Shown here piece by piece: positions 13,226 through 18,637 of a stretch of DNA of 18,637 nt. The DNA lies in NCBI GenBank assembly GCA_033720735.1, contig JAWWBX010000055.1, forward strand, positions 1 to 18,637, written 5' to 3'. The notes under the pieces were generated by a model. It saw only the letters and a list, made by a program, of their open reading frames with translations, made no database searches and was not told where the DNA came from. A program made the position numbers and the translations under genes. The number at the start of each line of letters is the position of its first letter. Positions within the stretch are counted from its first letter, which is position 1. This DNA is from B8-G4 sp033720735 (GTDB lineage: Bacteria; Bacteroidota; Bacteroidia; Chitinophagales; Saprospiraceae).

Positions 13226-15088
13226 ATGCAAACAGGTACCATATCCGTACAGACTGAAAACATCTTTCCCATCATCAAGAAGTTTCTCTACTCAGAGCAG
13301 GAGATCTTCTTGCGTGAACTGATTTCAAATGCCGTCGATGCGACCTCGAAACTCAAGACGCTGGCCTCCAAGGGGGAGTTTAAGGGCGAACTCGGGGATC
13401 TCACCATTCACGTTGACCTGGACAAGGAAGCCAAGACCCTCACTATCCGCGACAGCGGGATCGGGATGACCGAGGCTGAAGTCCAGAAGTACCTCAACCA
13501 GGTGGCATTCTCGAGTGCTGCCGATTTTCTGAAGAAACACAAGGATGACACCAACATCATCGGACACTTCGGGCTCGGCTTTTATTCAGCCTTTATGGTC
13601 GCCGACCGCGTGGAAGTGATCACCAAATCCTACAAGAAATCGAAAGCCGCGCACTGGACCTGCGATGGCAGTCCCGAGTACACCCTCGATACTCATGAGC
13701 GCAAGGAACGCGGAACGGACGTCGTTCTGCATCTCAGCGATGACGCTCAGGAGTACCTCGAATCGGCCCGGATCGAGAGCATGCTCAAGAAATACTGCAA
13801 GTTTCTGCCGGTGCCCATCCAGTTTGGGATGAAAACCGAGACGCGTTTTGAGGGTGAAGGTGACGACCGCACGGAGATCAAGGAAGAGGTCCCCAACATC
13901 ATCAACAACACCGACCCGGCCTGGAAGCGCAAGCCCTCCAAGCTGAAGGATGAGGACTACAAGGAATTTTATCGTGAGCTCTATCCGTTCAGCACACCGC
14001 CGTTGTTCTGGATCCATCTCAATATCGACTACCCCTTCAACCTGACCGGGATCCTCTACTTCCCGAAGGTGGGCAACCAGTTTGAGATGCAGAAGAACAA
14101 GATCCAGCTGTACAGCAACCAGGTGTACGTAACCGATGACGTCTCGGAGATCGTACCTGAATTCCTGACGTTGCTGCACGGGGTGATCGATTCACCGGAT
14201 ATTCCGCTCAATGTTTCGCGGAGCTACCTGCAGAGTGACGCCAACGTGCGCAAGATCACGTCCTATATCTCCAAGAAGGTCGCCGAGAAACTCAACAACC
14301 TGTACAAGAAGAAACAAGACGAATACATCGAAAAATGGAACGACATCGGGGTGTTTGTCAAATATGGCATGATCTCCGACGAGAAGTTCCACGACCGGGC
14401 CATGAAATTTGCGCTGATCAAGAATGTCGATGGTGATCACCTGGACATCGAAGCGTACAAGGAAAAGGTCAAAGCCAACCAGACCGACAAGTATGACAAG
14501 GTGGTGATCATCTATGCCCAGAATGCCGAAGAGCAGACCAGCTACATCAACGCTGCCCGGGAAAAAGGGTACGACGTTGCCTTGTTCGATCAGATCATCG
14601 ACAACCACTTCATCCAGCACCTGGAATACAAGCTGGGGGATGTGACGTTTGTGCGCGTAGACAGTGATGTGGCTGACAATCTCGTGCAGAAAGACGAAGA
14701 TGTGGAATCAGTCCTTTCAGAAAAGGAACAGGAGCGTGTCAAGGCCTTGTTTGAGACAGCCCTGGGTGATGACGGCAACTCCGTCCAGCTCAAGCCGATG
14801 GCGCCATCCGTACACCCGGTCGTGATCACCAAGCCGGAGTTTATGCGCCGGATGAAGGAGATGCAGGCCCTGCAGGGGATGGACGTTCACGGCATGCCGG
14901 AGTCCTATAATGTCGTGATCAATACCAACCACCCGCTGGTAGCCGAGAAGCTGGTGAACATGCGCAGCGCCGAGAAGAAGGAGAAGTTTGCCAACTACCT
15001 CTACAACCTGGCGCGACTCAATCAGAATATGCTCAAGGGCGAGGAACTCAACGAGTTTATCGAGGAGAGTATTGAGTTCTTGAAGTAA
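13226..15088 (+). CDS. htpG: Molecular chaperone HtpG (bacterial Hsp90)
   Basis: HtpG is the cytoplasmic ATP-dependent Hsp90 dimer that remodels client proteins, often with DnaK. The 620 residues fit the family. The N-terminal GHKL ATPase domain shows ELISNAVDA (31-39), with Glu31, Asn35 and Asp38 at nucleotide-binding positions, then DSGIGM (76-81) and IGHFGLGFYSAF (112-123). The middle domain carries PLNVSRSYLQ (327-336) with Arg332, expected to contact the ATP gamma-phosphate. The C-terminal dimerisation domain ends in FIEESIEFLK, without an MEEVD tail, as expected for bacteria. The start follows from the N-terminal TISVQTENIFPIIKKF. It stands alone, 274 bases after the surA operon and convergent with the DUF4837 gene. 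Confidence 0.97.
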   Translation: MQTGTISVQTENIFPIIKKFLYSEQEIFLRELISNAVDATSKLKTLASKGEFKGELGDLTIHVDLDKEAKTLTIRDSGIGMTEAEVQKYLNQVAFSSAADFLKKHKDDTNIIGHFGLGFYSAFMVADRVEVITKSYKKSKAAHWTCDGSPEYTLDTHERKERGTDVVLHLSDDAQEYLESARIESMLKKYCKFLPVPIQFGMKTETRFEGEGDDRTEIKEEVPNIINNTDPAWKRKPSKLKDEDYKEFYRELYPFSTPPLFWIHLNIDYPFNLTGILYFPKVGNQFEMQKNKIQLYSNQVYVTDDVSEIVPEFLTLLHGVIDSPDIPLNVSRSYLQSDANVRKITSYISKKVAEKLNNLYKKKQDEYIEKWNDIGVFVKYGMISDEKFHDRAMKFALIKNVDGDHLDIEAYKEKVKANQTDKYDKVVIIYAQNAEEQTSYINAAREKGYDVALFDQIIDNHFIQHLEYKLGDVTFVRVDSDVADNLVQKDEDVESVLSEKEQERVKALFETALGDDGNSVQLKPMAPSVHPVVITKPEFMRRMKEMQALQGMDVHGMPESYNVVINTNHPLVAEKLVNMRSAEKKEKFANYLYNLARLNQNMLKGEELNEFIEESIEFLK

Positions 15089-15129
15089 GATCAGGATGTG
15101 CTGAGCGAGTCGTCGTGGTTTAGTACCGA

Positions 15130-15240
15130 AGTGGGTTTTTAGTCAACCCCGTCCGGGGTTTGTCATGACTTTGGGTCTTGACCGGTGGTAGCACCCGTCT
15201 TACAGCGGGGTTATCCTCGTTGAACGCCTCCGGCGTACGA
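15130..15240. repeat. REP-like cluster of short hairpins between convergent genes
   Basis: The 241-base gap 15089-15329 between htpG and the DUF4837 gene has no gene. It holds a run of small palindromes: AACCCCGTCCGGGGTT (15145-15160), GGTG-gtag-CACC (15184-15195) overlapping CCCG...CGGG (15194-15209), and ACGCC-tcc-GGCGT (15224-15236), joined by stretches such as GGTTATCCTCGTTGAA. The look, mixed hairpins with a GGTTATC...GTTGAA linker, recalls dispersed REP-like repeats seen between genes in Bacteroidota. That likeness is from memory, and only one copy is in this window. The hairpins may also help end both convergent transcripts, though none has a good T-run. Confidence 0.5.
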
Positions 15241-15329
15241 CACATCGCAGTGAATAATCGATACTGCCATGATGCGCGTCAGATGCATACGCCCAACGCA
15301 TAAGCATACTTATTCTTTACTCAGGAAAC

Positions 15330-16400
15330 CTACCCCGCAAACTTCAGCGACGACACCACGTGCTCGAGTTGCTGCACGTATTTGCGTTTGGTTGTACCGG
15401 GTGCAAAGACAAAGCAATCGATCATCAGGATGCGGTTGCCATCGATGATCGCATAATTGAGGAACGGGCCACCGAGAAAGTCCTCGGTCAGCTCCCAGAT
15501 GCCGCGTGACTCGACCACGTACCTCCCACCCAGCTCTTTTTGATAGGTGTAGACCGGCAGGTCTTCCGCATTGGTACGCATGAAGCTGCCGACGGACGAC
15601 CCCTGGACCAGGATGCCCAGCCTGTCGCGCATGTTGATCAGCCCGTCCAGCTCCAGCTGGTTCTTGTCGGTATAGTCAAAGGCACGAATGGCGATACTGC
15701 TCGTCAACTCACGGGTGTCCTTGCGCACCCAGAGGAAGTTTTCACGGTCGACCGCCAATTTGAAATCGCCGGGTATCTTCAGTTCAACGCCGAATTTTTC
15801 CCGTACCCGGGTGCTCATCGGAACGTTTTCTCCATCGAGATAGGTCGCCGCGTTGACCTGCACCTTGTCGTGCTGATTGATGCGTTGCGCGATGGTCGGG
15901 AATGACCTGATCAGCTTGTCAATGATGTCATCATCGCTTTTGCCAAACAGGTACATGATCAGTTGGCCGCGCGCCCATTTATCCTGACCGACTGAAGTGA
16001 AATACGCCGGGTCCTCCGCGGCACGGCGCATCTTTTCGGGACCCAGGTCTTCCCTGATCATGTTGGTGGTGGGTGAGTCTTCGTCCGACAGGTTCCCGAT
16101 GACCAGATAGGTGCGCAGTTCCTTGCGCAGAGCGTCGGCATTCAGGTCATCAGTGGTAAAATGCCGCACATCAAACATCGGTTCGGGTTGCGGCATGATC
16201 GGGTAGGGCGACTCATAGTAGAAGATGAGGGAGTCTCCCACGGCCCCGTCCCACATCGGTTGGTCGCACACCACCACCAGTTCGCTGGTCTTGCCGAGCG
16301 CGGTAGGCTTGGACTGCAGCCCGGCGATGGTATTCTGACAGCTTGTGAGTGCCAGCAGGCCGGTGATCAGGATTCCGCTAAAAAGAATGCGATAGCTCAA
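15330..16400 (-). CDS. DUF4837 family lipoprotein
   Basis: A 356-residue protein of a Bacteroidota-specific family of unknown function. The N-terminus is a lipoprotein signal: MSYRILFSGILITGLLALTS, then Cys21 in a good lipobox (LTSC). The region KPTALGKTSELVVVCD (about 32-47) followed by WDGAVGDSL and PMFDVRHFTTDDLN is what I recognise as the DUF4837 pattern. No catalytic motif is visible. The start codon is TTG (16398-16400): an in-frame stop lies only 15 bases upstream, no ATG is available, and a later start would break the signal peptide. The gene lies 96 bases after MoxR on the same strand and may share its transcript. It is likely anchored in a membrane facing the periplasm; the job is unknown. 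Confidence 0.85.
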   Translation of the reverse strand: MSYRILFSGILITGLLALTSCQNTIAGLQSKPTALGKTSELVVVCDQPMWDGAVGDSLIFYYESPYPIMPQPEPMFDVRHFTTDDLNADALRKELRTYLVIGNLSDEDSPTTNMIREDLGPEKMRRAAEDPAYFTSVGQDKWARGQLIMYLFGKSDDDIIDKLIRSFPTIAQRINQHDKVQVNAATYLDGENVPMSTRVREKFGVELKIPGDFKLAVDRENFLWVRKDTRELTSSIAIRAFDYTDKNQLELDGLINMRDRLGILVQGSSVGSFMRTNAEDLPVYTYQKELGGRYVVESRGIWELTEDFLGGPFLNYAIIDGNRILMIDCFVFAPGTTKRKYVQQLEHVVSSLKFAG

Positions 16401-16456
16401 ATTGCTGTTTTCTATTCAAGATGAACCGATACGGCAAATTGGTGTATCTGCCCGGC

Positions 16457-16471
16457 GCCCGTGCTGCGGGC
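16457..16471 (-). other. Small hairpin between the MoxR and DUF4837 genes
   Basis: GCCCG (16457-16461) and CGGGC (16467-16471) pair around a five-base loop, in a GC-rich patch 26 bases after the MoxR stop on the minus strand. It is not followed by a T-run, so it is at best a weak or partial terminator, or a processing point between two co-transcribed genes. Confidence 0.25.
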
Positions 16472-16496
16472 CGATGAAAATTACGAAATGGCCGGG

Positions 16497-17465
<969 letters not shown>

Positions 17466-17485
17466 AGCCTCAAATTGTAGGGGCG

Positions 17486-17493
17486 TAAAAATA
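17486..17493 (-). promoter_or_regulatory. Possible -7 box (TATTTTTA) upstream of the MoxR gene
   Basis: Read on the minus strand, TATTTTTA matches TAnnTTTG in all but the last base and ends 20 bases before the MoxR ATG, the spacing seen at the exact boxes in this window. No TTG lies 17-23 bases upstream. The 109-base gap to the hydrolase gene makes a separate promoter plausible. Confidence 0.3.
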
Positions 17494-17574
17494 GGAAAAT
17501 ACGGGTATGAAACGCCGTGGGTGATCTTATGTTTTAGTGGCCGGGATGATTGCGCGGGTTGTACGGCAATGCTT

Positions 17575-18396
17575 CTACTCGCTCATCAGGAAATCCAGGA
17601 GGAACTGTATGACATTTTCCGCGTTGAAGACGTCGTGTGCCGCTCCTGGCATGATGCATAGCTGACTACCGGGGATCGCGTTGTAGATCTTCAGCGTGTG
17701 TTCCAGTGGAATAAACGGATCCCGGTCTCCGAACAAAACCAATACGCCACTGGAAATGCCTGGCAGGATGTCCTCTGGAATCCAGACTTCCTGTAGCCAC
17801 ATATCTTTTGAATCATACACAAATTGCTCCCAATAATCCGGATTGGGGGACTTGCGCCGGTAGGTTTCTTCCCAAACAGGTGGCAGGATCTCGGGGCTGA
17901 ATGACCTGAGCATCCCGATCCCGGTGGGGGTGCTCGCACCAGGCGCCAGAGCACCGGCACCGAAAACCAGCTTCTTTACCTTGACCGGAAGCGCGTGAGC
18001 GACCAACATCCCGACAATTGCGCCATCACTATATCCCACGACAGATACACTATCCAGTGACAATTGGTTGATCGTCTCGGCAATGTATTTTGCAATGATC
18101 TGATAACTCAGTGAATCAATGCCGTATGACCTGCCATGCCCCGGGCTGTCAATGGCAATCACCCTGAAATGGGCGGCTAACTCTGGAATGATGTTGCTGA
18201 AAGCAGCAATACTCCCTAACCCGCCGTGCAGCAGGATCACCGGAGGGCCCTCGCCATATTCTTCGTAATAGAGCCTGGTGTCGAACACCTGGACGTATCT
18301 GCCATCATGCGAGCCATAATCGATCGCTGGCTGACCAATGCTCTGGGTTGCAATGGTGACCGAAAAGACAATGGTGATGCAGGTTCGTATGACCAT
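17575..18396 (-). CDS. Secreted alpha/beta-fold hydrolase
   Basis: This 273-residue protein has a signal peptide (MVIRTCITIVFSVTIATQSIG, cleavage near residue 20-22) and an alpha/beta-hydrolase domain. VILLHGGLGS (53-62) provides the oxyanion loop, DSPGHGRS (83-90) follows, and the nucleophile is Ser123 in GYSDG. The likely triad is completed by Asp226 (GDRDPF) and His254 (GAAHDVF). Such proteins cleave esters, amides or C-C bonds; the substrate cannot be told from sequence. The start is uncertain: the ATG at 18394-18396 gives the best signal peptide, whereas the in-frame ATG at 18436-18438 lies 18 bases after a perfect -7 box and would add 14 residues. The stop is 109 bases upstream of the MoxR start. 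Base use looks slightly less GC-rich than in the neighbours. Confidence 0.85.
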   Translation of the reverse strand: MVIRTCITIVFSVTIATQSIGQPAIDYGSHDGRYVQVFDTRLYYEEYGEGPPVILLHGGLGSIAAFSNIIPELAAHFRVIAIDSPGHGRSYGIDSLSYQIIAKYIAETINQLSLDSVSVVGYSDGAIVGMLVAHALPVKVKKLVFGAGALAPGASTPTGIGMLRSFSPEILPPVWEETYRRKSPNPDYWEQFVYDSKDMWLQEVWIPEDILPGISSGVLVLFGDRDPFIPLEHTLKIYNAIPGSQLCIMPGAAHDVFNAENVIQFLLDFLMSE

Positions 18397-18456
18397 GACG
18401 AATGGTGCCGTGTAGATCTTTCCTGGATATGTACACATACGCAGCGGGCCGCAACC

Positions 18457-18464
18457 CAAATTTA
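18457..18464 (-). promoter_or_regulatory. -7 box (TAAATTTG) for the hydrolase gene
   Basis: On the minus strand, TAAATTTG matches TAnnTTTG exactly. It lies one base after the TAA stop of the M64-type gene, so the hydrolase has its own promoter in the very short gap. The box ends 18 bases before the ATG at 18438 and 60 bases before the ATG at 18396, which bears on the choice of start. No TTG is seen 17-23 bases upstream. Confidence 0.55.
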
Positions 18465-18465
18465 C

Positions 18466-18637
18466 TTATTCCGAGTACCAGTCGATGATCCCTTTCATTG
18501 CCTCCTGGCACACCCGGCAGAAATACTCGGCCCGGGTAAACATGATGCAATTGATCGAAGGCCGGTAAAGTCCCGTCGCCTGGTAGCCGGCACCTTCGAA
18601 CGCACCGACCTGCCCGGCATACGGACTGTTCTCGAGG
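18466..18637 (-). CDS. C-terminal end of an M64 (IgA peptidase-like) metallopeptidase
   Basis: The last 56 codons of a minus-strand gene that continues beyond the window. The segment VGAFEGAGYQATGLYRP (10-26), then INCIMFTR (28-35) and FCRVCQEAM (39-47), matches my memory of the C-terminal end of M64 peptidases, where a Glu-Gly-Ala stretch and a Cys-rich tail follow the zinc-binding catalytic core. The HExxH motif itself would lie outside the window, so activity cannot be judged. The stop TAA is at 18466-18468, one base from the -7 box of the hydrolase gene. M64 proteins in Bacteroidota are usually secreted. Confidence rests on a short segment. Confidence 0.65.
   Translation of the reverse strand, partial: LENSPYAGQVGAFEGAGYQATGLYRPSINCIMFTRAEYFCRVCQEAMKGIIDWYSE

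Noticed and set aside
15145..15160. AACCCCGTCCGGGGTT as an intrinsic terminator for htpG
   Set aside because: The stem is good, but only three T follow on the plus strand and none on the minus; it fits better as part of the repeat cluster.

Overview
The window looks like a stretch of core chromosome from a fairly GC-rich member of the Bacteroidota, probably the Saprospiria or a related lineage. Four things point there: a fused MurF-alanine racemase, a DUF4837 lipoprotein, a 631-residue PurF-like protein, and -7 promoter boxes of the Bacteroidota form TAnnTTTG. The placement rests on gene content only. I see no tRNA, rRNA, transposase, CRISPR array, phage gene or defence island.

Layout. At 1-1488 two minus-strand transporter genes lie in tandem: a LysE-type exporter cut by the window edge, and an MFS permease. 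A short divergent region carrying a perfect 10+10 palindrome separates them from a PurF-like glutamine amidotransferase/phosphoribosyltransferase (1577-3472). This gene converges on a minus-strand pair, a YbdL-type methionine aminotransferase and a pterin-4a-carbinolamine dehydratase, whose reading frames overlap by one base. Divergent from that pair, purD (4990-6264) leads into the fused murF-alr gene (6292-8736). A perfect -7 box then precedes a tightly packed periplasmic folding operon: a two-parvulin peptidylprolyl isomerase, an unknown lipoprotein and a SurA homologue (8774-12951). htpG follows (13226-15088) behind a 274-base intergenic region rich in short symmetric elements. A REP-like cluster of hairpins (about 15130-15240) fills the gap between htpG and the convergent minus-strand block of DUF4837 lipoprotein, MoxR-type AAA ATPase, secreted alpha/beta hydrolase and the C-terminal end of an M64-type peptidase.

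Themes. Two parts of de novo purine synthesis (the PurF-like protein and PurD) lie close together, and purD is probably co-transcribed with a late peptidoglycan-precursor enzyme. The three genes at 8774-12951 probably act on outer-membrane and secreted proteins in the periplasm, and HtpG next door is the cytoplasmic counterpart. MoxR lies near the parvulin genes, but here on the opposite strand and without the DUF58/VWA partners it often has.

Regulation. Exact TAnnTTTG boxes end 17, 18 and 20 bases before the chosen start codons of the PurF-like gene, purD and the first parvulin gene, implying very short leaders. A fourth exact box precedes the hydrolase gene. I found no clearly novel multi-gene system. 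The best candidates for a second look are the PurF-like enzyme with Phe in place of an oxyanion-hole Gly, the unknown lipoprotein between two parvulin proteins, the His losses in the SurA homologue, the palindrome at 1517-1539 and the elements upstream of htpG. No stretch longer than 300 bases lacks a gene.
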